The notes under the pieces are model-generated. The model did no database searches. It was given only the letters and a program-made list of their open reading frames with translations, and was not told the DNA's origin. Below, one piece after another: positions 7,832 to 14,222 of a stretch of DNA of 16,715 nucleotides (its first letter is position 1; every line of letters starts with the position of its first letter). The position numbers and the translations under genes were made by a program. The DNA comes from an uncultured Prevotella sp. (GTDB lineage Bacteria > Bacteroidota > Bacteroidia > Bacteroidales > Bacteroidaceae), in the NCBI GenBank assembly GCA_900769275.1, contig CAAGGA010000143.1:1-16715 (forward strand), in the 5' to 3' direction.

Positions 7832-7875
7832 GACAAACCCTATAGAGCCTGTATGTCCTCCCCACAGGGTTTGTC
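7832..7875. repeat. Inverted repeat downstream of the HAD gene
   Basis: GACAAACCCT at 7832-7841 and its perfect reverse complement AGGGTTTGTC at 7866-7875 enclose a 24-base loop. It lies 81 bases after the HAD stop codon on the transcribed strand. It could end transcription, but no T run follows it on either strand, so it may instead be a protein-binding site or an RNA structure. Confidence 0.5.
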
Positions 7876-7956
7876 AGGTACGCAGGGAAAGTACATGGTC
7901 ATATACCCTGTATGAAGTTTTTCCTTGTTTGTACAGATGTCTGCCTCCGGCATATC

Positions 7957-8601
7957 TCAGTTTCCATCCCGAGGTGGACACCTTTTCTTCAGATAATCCT
8001 CAAGCAACGGCGTCCAATCCTCGTTCTGCTGAACGTGTAGTCCGTGAATGCCAACAGCTTCCGCCCCACGCACGTTCTTTATACTATCATCAATGAACAG
8101 GCATTCGTCTGCATTCATCCCCTCTGCTTCAAGGACATGACGGAAGAAGTAGGGATGCGGCTTATAGAGCTGAATCTCATAACTGCAATAGAGATTGTGG
8201 AAATAATCGGAGATAGGCTTCCCCTCTGCGCAAAACCTGCTGCTGCGCATATAGTTCATGATAAACGGATTGGTATTGGTAAGCAGACAGAGATGATATG
8301 ACTCCCTGAGTCTCGTCAGGCAGTCGAGGTACTCACGCCTCACCTCGCCCACAAAGCCGAGCCAGCAGTATTCCGCCTCCTCGTAAGTGACACTCTCGCG
8401 ATGGCTCTCCTCAGCCATCCTGCGGCAGAACTCGTCAGTGTCTATCCTCCCCGTCTCTATGTCGAGGAAGAAACCCTTCTGCCCATGCTCTCCCATATAC
8501 TTCGCAGTATCTATTCCTGCTTCAGCAAACCTGCGGACCGCCTCTTTCGTCGTCTGCCGGAAGATGACACCACCCATGTCAAATAATATGTTTCTTATCA
8601 T
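7957..8601 (-). CDS. HAD-superfamily hydrolase, YihX-like (IA type)
   Basis: 214 residues from the ATG at 8601 (MIRNILFDMGGVIF, the usual start of this family); an in-frame ATG six codons earlier (8619) is possible. HAD motifs are all present. The nucleophile is D8 in FDMGGV, where the second Asp of the common DxD is replaced by Gly, as is normal for FDLGGV-type members. Motif II is LLTNTN (T108, N109), motif III is K147 in LYKPHP, and motif IV is FIDDS (D171, D172). The residues between motifs I and II are helical, consistent with an alpha-helical cap. The protein should be a soluble cytoplasmic phosphatase acting on a small phosphorylated metabolite, possibly a sugar phosphate; the substrate cannot be read from sequence. 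The start lies inside the end of the FMN enzyme gene (overlap 8579-8601), so the two are translationally linked. Confidence 0.85.
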   Translation of the reverse strand: MIRNILFDMGGVIFRQTTKEAVRRFAEAGIDTAKYMGEHGQKGFFLDIETGRIDTDEFCRRMAEESHRESVTYEEAEYCWLGFVGEVRREYLDCLTRLRESYHLCLLTNTNPFIMNYMRSSRFCAEGKPISDYFHNLYCSYEIQLYKPHPYFFRHVLEAEGMNADECLFIDDSIKNVRGAEAVGIHGLHVQQNEDWTPLLEDYLKKRCPPRDGN

Positions 8602-9511
8602 ATTCTCCAATAATGTCATTCATGATATCTGCCACACTCCTTATCTCCGTGATGCCCGCTACGGCCTGTCCGATTTCTATCTCTCCTCCTACCACATCTC
8701 CTTCAAAGATACCTCGCTTAGTAGATTTCTGACCGAGAACAGCCCTCAGCTCCTCTACCGATGCGCCCCTGTCCTCAGCCTCCTTGATGCGGTCGAAGAG
8801 CGCATTCTTTGCCAATCGTGACGGTGCCAGCTTCTTCAACACCAGCATAGTATCATTCTCCCCCAAGGAGAGACAGTAATTCTTGAACTCATCTGCCGCC
8901 GAACTCTCCTTGCTCAGTGCAAAGAGAGTACCTATCTGCACGCCCTCTGCGCCAAGACATTCTGCTGCAGCCATGGCAGCACCCGATGCGATGCCACCGG
9001 CAGCAATGAGTGGCAGTGACGTTGCTTTCCTCACCTGCGGCACGAGTACCATCGTGGTCAATTCCTCCCTGCCGTTGTGCCCACCAGCCTCAAAGCCTTC
9101 TGCCACGACAGCATCGACTCCTGCCTCCTCACATTTCCTTGCAAAGAGACTGCTCGACACCACATGAGCCACCTTCATCCCTGCTTCATGGAGACGAGGG
9201 GTCAGTTTCTTCGGACTGCCAGCCGATGTGAACACTATCTTCACGCCATGCCTGACAAGGATATCCACCACATTCTCTATTTCCGGATACATCAATGGCA
9301 GATTGACGCCCCAAGGCTTATCAGTAGCCGACTTCATCTTTATGATATGCTCCTCCAAGGTCTCAGGGTGCATACTTCCTGCTCCTATCAGTCCCAGGCC
9401 TCCTGCATTACTCACCGCTGCCGCCAATCGCCAACCGCTACACCATACCATCCCACCGGCTATGATAGGATATTCTATTCCGAACAACTCACATATCCTT
9501 GATGATTTCAT
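8579..9511 (-). CDS. FMN-dependent nitronate monooxygenase / enoyl-ACP reductase II (FabK) family
   Basis: 310 residues from the ATG at 9511; the frame can be opened two codons earlier only at a GTG (9517). This is a TIM-barrel FMN protein of the 2-nitropropane dioxygenase family. Residues 10-45 (FGIEYPIIAGGM ... NAGGLGLIGAG) are the barrel start, EGFEAGGHNG at 138-147 carries the conserved His145, AAGGIASG at 170-177 and GVQIGT at 190-195 bind FMN phosphate. Known members either oxidise alkyl nitronates or, as FabK, reduce enoyl-ACP in fatty acid synthesis. The length, the TDKPWGVN segment, GGHNGREELTTMVLVPQV and the GDVVGGEIEIGQAVAG segment near the C-terminus look close to FabK, so a lipid role is a real alternative to nitronate detoxification. 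It overlaps the HAD gene and both probably share the promoter just upstream. Confidence 0.85.
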   Translation of the reverse strand: MKSSRICELFGIEYPIIAGGMVWCSGWRLAAAVSNAGGLGLIGAGSMHPETLEEHIIKMKSATDKPWGVNLPLMYPEIENVVDILVRHGVKIVFTSAGSPKKLTPRLHEAGMKVAHVVSSSLFARKCEEAGVDAVVAEGFEAGGHNGREELTTMVLVPQVRKATSLPLIAAGGIASGAAMAAAECLGAEGVQIGTLFALSKESSAADEFKNYCLSLGENDTMLVLKKLAPSRLAKNALFDRIKEAEDRGASVEELRAVLGQKSTKRGIFEGDVVGGEIEIGQAVAGITEIRSVADIMNDIIGEYDKKHII

Positions 9512-9556
9512 ACTCACGATGTCATTAGTTTGTTTTCAAAAAAAAGTTTCACGATA

Positions 9557-9588
9557 CAAAAATACACATTTCCATTCGTAGAACGAAA
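9557..9588 (-). promoter_or_regulatory. Probable promoter for the FMN enzyme/HAD pair
   Basis: On the minus strand TATTTTTG (9564 to 9557) matches TAnnTTTG, and TTTC (9588 to 9585) stands 20 bases upstream where TTTG is expected, a one-base mismatch. The inferred transcript starts near 9550 and leaves a leader of roughly 40 bases to the ATG at 9511. Confidence 0.5.
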
Positions 9589-9673
9589 ACAAGATTGCTT
9601 CTTTAACACGGATTAACAATCCCCCTACCTCCAGGCTTCATCAATGCGCCACCCATGTGGGGCAGCAGGTTGA

Positions 9674-9829
9674 GGATTGTCGGTTTTAGGTTTAAGATTG
9701 TGGGTTTTAGGTTTAAGATTGTCGGTTTTAGATTGTCGGTTTTAGGTTTAAGATTGTCGGTTGAGTTACCTTATTCTCACGAGAGATTCTCCATTAGGAA
9801 AGCATCATTATCTGACAACCAACAACCAA
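9674..9829. repeat. Arm-core-arm repeat, locus C (GGTTTTAGGTTTAAGATTG type)
   Basis: The left arm at about 9674-9763 repeats GGTTTTAGGTTTAAGATTG, usually followed by TCGG, three full times plus shortened copies. The right arm is short (GACAACCAACAACC, about 9813-9828) and complementary to the GGTTGTC-type units. The core near 9780-9812 contains TCTCCATTAGGAAA, similar to the core of the repeat at 16005-16143. CAATGGAGTCT at 9836-9846, just past the right arm, is an inverted copy of the same core word. Confidence 0.7.
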
Positions 9830-9859
9830 GTACTACAATGGAGTCTGTTTCATGTGACA

Positions 9860-9872
9860 ATAGGACAAAATG
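9860..9872 (+). repeat. Direct repeat ATAGGACAAAATG, copy 1
   Basis: Thirteen bases identical to 10039-10051; with one mismatch the match continues for TAC. The two copies bound a 166-base segment that holds two inverted repeats. It could be a target-site duplication or a local duplication of the end of the trpB gene. Confidence 0.65.
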
Positions 9873-9886
9873 ATACAAAACAAAAA

Positions 9887-9917
9887 CTCAATGACTTCAC
9901 ACCACAATATCATTGAG
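9887..9917. repeat. Small inverted repeat CTCAATGA/TCATTGAG
   Basis: Perfect 8-base arms at 9887-9894 and 9910-9917 around a 15-base loop, directly beside the larger hairpin at 9928-9985. Confidence 0.5.
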
Positions 9918-9927
9918 ATTACACGAC

Positions 9928-9985
9928 AAAAGCGTTGATATTACCATGCAAAAGCACCGCTTTCGCACGATAATATCAACGCTTT
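9928..9985 (-). terminator. Long hairpin, possible trpB terminator
   Basis: AAAGCGTTGATATTA (9928-9942) and its perfect reverse complement (9971-9985) form a 15-base-pair stem. The 28-base loop holds a second, nearly perfect stem, GCAAAAGC / GCTTTCGC around ACC. It lies 66 bases past the TrpB2 stop. On the transcribed strand the stem runs into only four T, so it is a weak intrinsic terminator at best and may have another job. Confidence 0.45.
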
Positions 9986-10038
9986 CTGTATTCTGTTGAA
10001 AACTAATAAGTTGCGCTGGTCGACCAACCGACTGTCAT

Positions 10039-10051
10039 ATAGGACAAAATG
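10039..10051 (+). repeat. Direct repeat ATAGGACAAAATG, copy 2, adjoining the trpB stop
   Basis: Identical to 9860-9872. It ends on the base next to the TAG stop codon (10052-10054) of the TrpB2 gene, so a duplication would include the end of that gene's 3' flank. Confidence 0.65.
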
Positions 10052-11419
10052 CTACTCCACCTTCGGCAACTTGGCGAGACTCTCGCGAATGACATCATCG
10101 GTAGGGATGATGTCGGACATGGTGCCGTTGTTGAACTTCTCGTAGGCGTAGAGGTCGAAATATCCGGTGCCGGTGAGACCAAAGAGGATGGTCTTCTCCT
10201 CACCTGTCTCCTTACATTTCAAGGCTTCGTCGATGGCTACGCGGATGGCGTGACTGCTCTCCGGTGCCGGGAGGATTCCCTCTACACGGGCAAACTGAGT
10301 AGCAGCCTCGAATACTTCTGTCTGCTCCACTGCCTTTGCCTCCATATATCCGTCGGCATAGAGTTGGGAGAGAATGGTGCTCATGCCATGGAAACGCAGT
10401 CCGCCCGCATGATTGGCTGAAGGGATAAACTGGCTGCCGAGGGTGTACATCTTAGCCAACGGACATATCATGCCTGTATCGCAGAAGTCGTAGGCGAACT
10501 TTCCTCGTGTGAAACTGGGGCATGAGGCAGGCTCTACGGCGATGATGCGATAGTCTGCTTCGCCTCGCAGCATCTCGCCGACGAATGGAGAGATAAGGCC
10601 ACCGAGGTTGGAACCACCTCCGGCACAGCCGATGACAATGTCGGGCTTCACTCCATATTTATCCAACGCTGTCTTTGCTTCAAGACCTATGATGGTCTGA
10701 TGGAGCAATACCTGGTTGAGCACAGAACCGAGAACGTATCTGTAACCGTCCTGTGTCATTGCAGCCTCTACGGCTTCGGAGATGGCACAGCCAAGGCTTC
10801 CCGTGGTGTCGGGATGCTCGGCAAGTATCTTGCGACCTATCTCCGTGGTCTGACTTGGGGATGGGGTTACCTTGGCACCATAGGTGCGCATGACCTCACG
10901 GCGGAATGGCTTCTGCTCGTATGAGCATTTCACCATATAGACCTGACAGTCGAGGTTGAAGTATGAGCACGCCATGCTTAGTGCCGTGCCCCACTGTCCT
11001 GCTCCTGTCTCAGTGGTTACACCTTTGAGTCCCTGCTTCTTGGCATAGTAAGCCTGCGCTATGGCAGAGTTGAGCTTATGGCTGCCAGAGGTGTTGTTGC
11101 CCTCAAACTTATAGTATATCTTGGCAGGAGTGTCGAGTGCTTTCTCCAGATAGTAGGCTCGGATGAGGGGTGAGGGGCGGCACATCTTGTAGAAGTCCTG
11201 TATCTCTACCGGGATGTCAAACCATTTCGTGTCGTTGTCCAGTTCCTGGTCGCAGAGGTCGGAACAGAAGATTGGTTCCAGTTCTTCTTTCTTCAACGGC
11301 TGGAGCGTTGCGGGGTTGAGCAACGGTGCCGGCTTATTCTTCATGTCAGCACGCACGTTGTACCACTGTGTGGGCATCTCATCTTCGCTGAGATAAATCT
11401 TGTAAGGAATTTTGGTCAT
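10052..11419 (-). CDS. trpB: Tryptophan synthase beta chain, TrpB2 type
   Basis: 455 residues, longer than the roughly 400 of the ordinary TrpB1. PLP-binding lysine K115 is in GSHKLN (113-117 within SGSHKLN), with Ser where TrpB1 usually has GAHK. The catalytic Glu is E137 in TETGAGQWG, and CAGGGSN at 265-271 holds the PLP phosphate. EGILPAPESSHA (380-391) and LTGTGYFD (415-422) are also conserved. The extended N-terminus (about residues 1-80) and the QWG in place of QHG mark the TrpB2 subgroup. The reaction is condensation of indole with L-serine to tryptophan, using PLP, in the cytoplasm. No trpA or other trp gene is in the window, so this enzyme probably works without a TrpA partner, perhaps salvaging free indole; that is inference from the subgroup and the context. 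The EnvC-like gene ends 100 bases upstream; I see no consensus promoter in that gap. Confidence 0.93.
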   Translation of the reverse strand: MTKIPYKIYLSEDEMPTQWYNVRADMKNKPAPLLNPATLQPLKKEELEPIFCSDLCDQELDNDTKWFDIPVEIQDFYKMCRPSPLIRAYYLEKALDTPAKIYYKFEGNNTSGSHKLNSAIAQAYYAKKQGLKGVTTETGAGQWGTALSMACSYFNLDCQVYMVKCSYEQKPFRREVMRTYGAKVTPSPSQTTEIGRKILAEHPDTTGSLGCAISEAVEAAMTQDGYRYVLGSVLNQVLLHQTIIGLEAKTALDKYGVKPDIVIGCAGGGSNLGGLISPFVGEMLRGEADYRIIAVEPASCPSFTRGKFAYDFCDTGMICPLAKMYTLGSQFIPSANHAGGLRFHGMSTILSQLYADGYMEAKAVEQTEVFEAATQFARVEGILPAPESSHAIRVAIDEALKCKETGEEKTILFGLTGTGYFDLYAYEKFNNGTMSDIIPTDDVIRESLAKLPKVE

Positions 11420-11428
11420 GATTTTATA

Positions 11429-11510
11429 TTTTTGGTTTTAGGTTGTCGGTTACTTTTGTTTTGTTTATTGTGGGAATCAGAGGTCGTGGTACCTGATTGT
11501 GGGTACTACA
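11429..11510. repeat. Degenerate repeat remnant, locus D
   Basis: TTTTTGGTTTTAGGTTGTCGG at about 11429-11450 is a left arm of the repeat family. The matching right arm is reduced to ACTACAACC near 11505-11513, just after the EnvC-like gene's TAG stop. AATCAG (11475-11480) and CTGATT (11493-11498) form a small inverted repeat in the core. No T run follows, so a terminator is unlikely. Confidence 0.45.
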
Positions 11511-11519
11511 ACCATCATC

Positions 11520-13175
11520 CTACCTCCCTATCCACTTTTCAGGATTGAGCTTGTCACGCTCGCGCCGAAGCTGGAACTGCAGGATGTTGTCTCTACCGAC
11601 AGTGCCGAGAGCCTGACGTGCGGAGACCTTCTGTCCTCGTGAGACGCTGACGCTGCTGAGGTTGCAATAGACTGAGATATAAGCTCCGTGGCGCACGAGG
11701 ACGCCCATCATGCCTCCTGCATTGAACACCGCACTGACTACTCCGTCGTAGATGCTGCGTGCCACGCTGCCCGGCTGCCCAAGGATATTGATGCCTTTGT
11801 TGTCGAGGACCACGCCGGGGAGTCCATCTACTCCGTGCTGTCCGAAATGGCTTACTATGCGTCCGCCCGCCAATGGGGACGGCAGGCGACCCCTGTTAGC
11901 CTCAAAGCCACCACTGATAAGGCGGTCGGCACTACTCAGCCGTGCCACTTCCTCGGAGGCTTTCTTTGCTGACTCCACCTCCTTGGCTGCCCGCTCTTCA
12001 TCCATGCGTGCCTTTTTCTCCATCGCTATACGTGCCGACTCTGCCTCACGCACTACTTGTTCGGCACGGGCACGCTCCTCTGCATCCTTGTTGGCTGAAG
12101 CCTTGGCAGCCGCCTTGGCACGGCGTTCTGCCTCCTTTGCTTCCGCCACTCGACGGGCATTCTCACGTGCGGCAGCCTCGGCAATGGCTTTCTTCTTTGC
12201 CAGCAGTTCCGCCTTGCGCTTCGCTTCCGCAGCCTGCTCTGCCTTGCGTTTCGCCTCGGCAATGGCAGCCTGACGTGCACGCTCCACTTCTTCCGCTACG
12301 AGACGGTCAATCTGTGCGTTGATGGCAGCGTCCTTCTTGCGCTGTTCGTCGATGACGCTCTGGATGGTCTTCTGCTGTTTCTGCAGAGAGGAGACCACCT
12401 TTTGCTGCTCCACTTTCTGTCCCTCAAGGGCGGCATGCTCTTTCTGCCCCTTGCGGAGGAGGGTAGATTTCTCGCCACGCGTCTGTTGCAGTTGTTCACG
12501 CTTATCAGTCACTTTCTGTTGTTGCATCTGCAATGCCTTGCCCTGCGTACGCTGATAGGCTGCATATTGACGCATGAAACGCATACGACGATATATCTGT
12601 TTGAAATCCTTGCCCGAGAAGATGAACATCAGTTCCCGATGGATGCCGCGTCGCCTTGCCATATAGCGCATGGACTTCATATACTCCTGCCTGCGTGAAT
12701 CGAGTTGTTTCTGGAGTCCATCCAACTGCACTTGCAGCAACCCTATGTTGTCATCAAGGCGATTGATGTCACGGTTGATAGAGTCGATGCTCTGGCGGCG
12801 GCGATCCATCTCTCCGTTGATGACCATCAGGTTTTTCAGTTTCTCCTGCACCTGCGCCTTGTTGGCACGCAATGCCTGCTCCTGCTTGCGGATGTTACGC
12901 TTTATCTTCTCCTGCTCGCTGCGGAGACCGGAGATTTTGTTGTTTTGCGGTTTGGTGGTTTTGCTGTTTTGTGCCTTTGCGTTTTTTGTTTTTGTCTTTG
13001 TTTTTGTCTTTGTTTTTGTTTTTGTACTTTGTTTCGTACTGCCCGAAGTCCTGCTTTTCTGCGTGACAGTACGGGAGGACGCAGTTTTCCTTGTCGCTGT
13101 CTTCGACTTCGTCTGTGCGAACGTCGGAGTCAGTAACATGACGAAACAGAGTAATATGATGAGTAGGCGAGACAT
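11520..13175 (-). CDS. EnvC-like murein hydrolase activator (degenerate M23/LytM domain)
   Basis: 551 residues. Signal peptide 1-20 (ends TFA). Residues 21-80 are Lys/Thr/Ser-rich, including seven TK dipeptides at 51-64. A long coiled coil (about 80-430, rich in Gln, Lys, Glu, Ala) follows, as in EnvC/NlpD-type proteins. The C-terminal LytM domain begins near 433 (SPLAGGRIVSHFGQ). Its zinc ligands are lost: the H..G.D site reads NKGIN (N459, N463) and the H.H site reads QFQ (Q533, Q535). This is how EnvC-type activators look: they do not cut peptidoglycan but switch on an amidase during cell division. It should be periplasmic. It follows the DUF4292 gene across a repeat (13184-13350). No partner amidase is in the window. 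Confidence 0.88.
   Translation of the reverse strand: MSRLLIILLCFVMLLTPTFAQTKSKTATRKTASSRTVTQKSRTSGSTKQSTKTKTKTKTKTKTKNAKAQNSKTTKPQNNKISGLRSEQEKIKRNIRKQEQALRANKAQVQEKLKNLMVINGEMDRRRQSIDSINRDINRLDDNIGLLQVQLDGLQKQLDSRRQEYMKSMRYMARRRGIHRELMFIFSGKDFKQIYRRMRFMRQYAAYQRTQGKALQMQQQKVTDKREQLQQTRGEKSTLLRKGQKEHAALEGQKVEQQKVVSSLQKQQKTIQSVIDEQRKKDAAINAQIDRLVAEEVERARQAAIAEAKRKAEQAAEAKRKAELLAKKKAIAEAAARENARRVAEAKEAERRAKAAAKASANKDAEERARAEQVVREAESARIAMEKKARMDEERAAKEVESAKKASEEVARLSSADRLISGGFEANRGRLPSPLAGGRIVSHFGQHGVDGLPGVVLDNKGINILGQPGSVARSIYDGVVSAVFNAGGMMGVLVRHGAYISVYCNLSSVSVSRGQKVSARQALGTVGRDNILQFQLRRERDKLNPEKWIGR
12980..13028 (-). repeat. In-frame 6-base microsatellite encoding Lys-Thr
   Basis: On the plus strand about eight 6-base units of GTTTTT and GTCTTT type follow one another; read on the coding strand they give alternating AAA and ACA/AAG codons, so the repeat encodes the TKTKTK stretch at residues 51-64 of the EnvC-like protein. 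Length change in steps of six bases would alter the linker by two residues without shifting the frame. Confidence 0.7.
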
Positions 13176-13183
13176 TTATTTTT

Positions 13184-13350
13184 TTGTTGTTTGGTTGTCT
13201 GGTTGTTCAGTGGTTTGGTTGTTTGGTTGTTTGGTTGTTTGGTTGTCTGGTTGTTCAGTGGTTTAGTTGATAGTATTCGACTCAATTGCGGCACAGCCAA
13301 CCAAACAACTAAACAACTAAACAACTAAACAACTAAACAACTAAACAACA
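13184..13350. repeat. Arm-core-arm repeat, locus E (GGTTGTTT type)
   Basis: The left arm (13184-13270) is made of 8-base units GGTTGTTT/GGTTGTCT. A 24-base segment at 13193-13216 recurs at 13241-13264, exactly six units later. The right arm (13297-13350) is six to seven units of AAACAACT, the complement of AGTTGTTT. The core is 13271-13296. It starts within a few bases of the DUF4292 stop codon and ends 8 bases before the EnvC-like gene start. It is too regular, and lacks unique spacers, for a CRISPR array. Confidence 0.8.
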
Positions 13351-13355
13351 AAAAT

Positions 13356-14222
13356 CTACATCTCCAGCAACTTGCGGAGCACATCCTCCGCTTTCACTTC
13401 GCTATACTTGCTTGATACCGTGGTTCTTGGCTCCCAGTCGCTATCCGTCGTTATCTTCTTCATCTTGATGGTCATAGACAGGGAAGAACCTTTCAGCATA
13501 GAGTCATTGGAGAAACTGAGTATCTGGACGGAAGGAAACCATTTCTTCCCCAACTCCGTGAAGCCGCTGTATTCCCACGCTGCCACCGTGGAACGGGACG
13601 CCCCTTTGCCGTATTCCACCCTTGCTGACGTGATACGTGCTTCCTCCGGGGATGTAACCCACGTGAAAAGTAAGTCCTTGGACTTCATCATGACACTGCG
13701 ATTGCTCTTCGCCTGCATATCCACGTCAAAGCCACGGAGTGCGGATTCCGTCACCCTCTGCACGTCGGGCAGGAAAAGCTGATTCCAAAACAATGCCTGC
13801 AGGGAATAGAAATCCAAACCGTTGTCACGCAGGAAACTGAGGTCTGAGTAGGATGCCCTGACATATTCCTTGTTGATACGGTCCACGAGGAGAACGCCGT
13901 CGGGGGTAAACTCCAGCCTACCCACTTCCATGATGCCAAGGGGTGACAGCGTGATACGCACCACCTCATTTTTCCTCATCTGCAGTTTGCCATCGACCGA
14001 GGTCTTCTTACCCATGGCGTTGAGCGTGAAATCTATCTTCGACACGATGTTCTGGCTATATGCAGCATTGTCCATCACCCTGCGGAGATAGTTTATCCTC
14101 TGCACGGCGACATTGTCACTGGCGAGTCCTGTCGATGTGTCTCCGGCATGTGCCACCCTCTTCTGAGTGGCACATGATGCCATTAATGTGACTATTGCAA
14201 ATATATAAAGATATTTCTTCAT
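13356..14222 (-). CDS. DUF4292 lipoprotein (LolA/LolB-like)
   Basis: 288 residues. Lipoprotein signal MKKYLYIFAIVTLMASC with lipobox MASC and cysteine 17. The body carries the features of the Bacteroidetes DUF4292 family: SKIDFTLNAMGKKTSVDGKLQMRKNEVVRI, then PLGIMEVGRLEFTPDGVLLVDRINKEYV, a conserved core resembling the lipoprotein-carrier fold of LolA/LolB. A role in lipid or lipoprotein handling at the outer membrane is therefore likely but unproven. The start codon overlaps the stop of the TPR gene as ATGA (14219-14222), so translation is coupled. dut, TPR protein, DUF4292 and EnvC-like genes stand together as I recall from other Bacteroidales. The TAG stop is followed at once by a repeat. 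Confidence 0.87.
   Translation of the reverse strand: MKKYLYIFAIVTLMASCATQKRVAHAGDTSTGLASDNVAVQRINYLRRVMDNAAYSQNIVSKIDFTLNAMGKKTSVDGKLQMRKNEVVRITLSPLGIMEVGRLEFTPDGVLLVDRINKEYVRASYSDLSFLRDNGLDFYSLQALFWNQLFLPDVQRVTESALRGFDVDMQAKSNRSVMMKSKDLLFTWVTSPEEARITSARVEYGKGASRSTVAAWEYSGFTELGKKWFPSVQILSFSNDSMLKGSSLSMTIKMKKITTDSDWEPRTTVSSKYSEVKAEDVLRKLLEM

Larger units (their letters stand above)
7555..7956. other. Gene-free stretch between the ATPase and HAD genes
   Basis: About 400 bases without a credible gene on either strand. The low end holds the ATPase leader and promoter (7555-7642). The middle (about 7650-7830) shows nothing I can name apart from a short direct repeat CGGTTAC near 7781-7796. The high end holds an inverted repeat (7832-7875). 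CCTGTATG occurs twice, at about 7848 and 7907. None of the arm-core-arm repeats found elsewhere in the window is present. Confidence 0.6.
9512..10051. other. 540-base gene-free stretch downstream of trpB
   Basis: No credible gene on either strand. In order along the plus strand it contains the leader and promoter of the FMN enzyme gene (9512-9588), an A/T-rich stretch without recognised features (9589-9673), an arm-core-arm repeat (9674-9829), and a segment of about 190 bases bounded by a 13-base direct repeat and holding two inverted repeats (9860-10051). A 72-codon plus-strand frame at 9655-9873 is made of the repeat itself. Confidence 0.6.

Noticed and set aside
9512..9517. GTG start two codons upstream of the FMN enzyme
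   Set aside because: The ATG at 9511 is the better start and matches family length.
9655..9873. Plus-strand frame of 72 codons with repeated VGFRFKI units
   Set aside because: It is a translation of the low-complexity repeat arm, not a protein.
11475..11498. Small inverted repeat AATCAG/CTGATT as terminator of the EnvC-like gene
   Set aside because: Six-base arms and no T run on the transcribed strand.
13184..13350. Possible CRISPR array
   Set aside because: Units are 8 bases, contiguous, with no unique spacers and no cas genes nearby.
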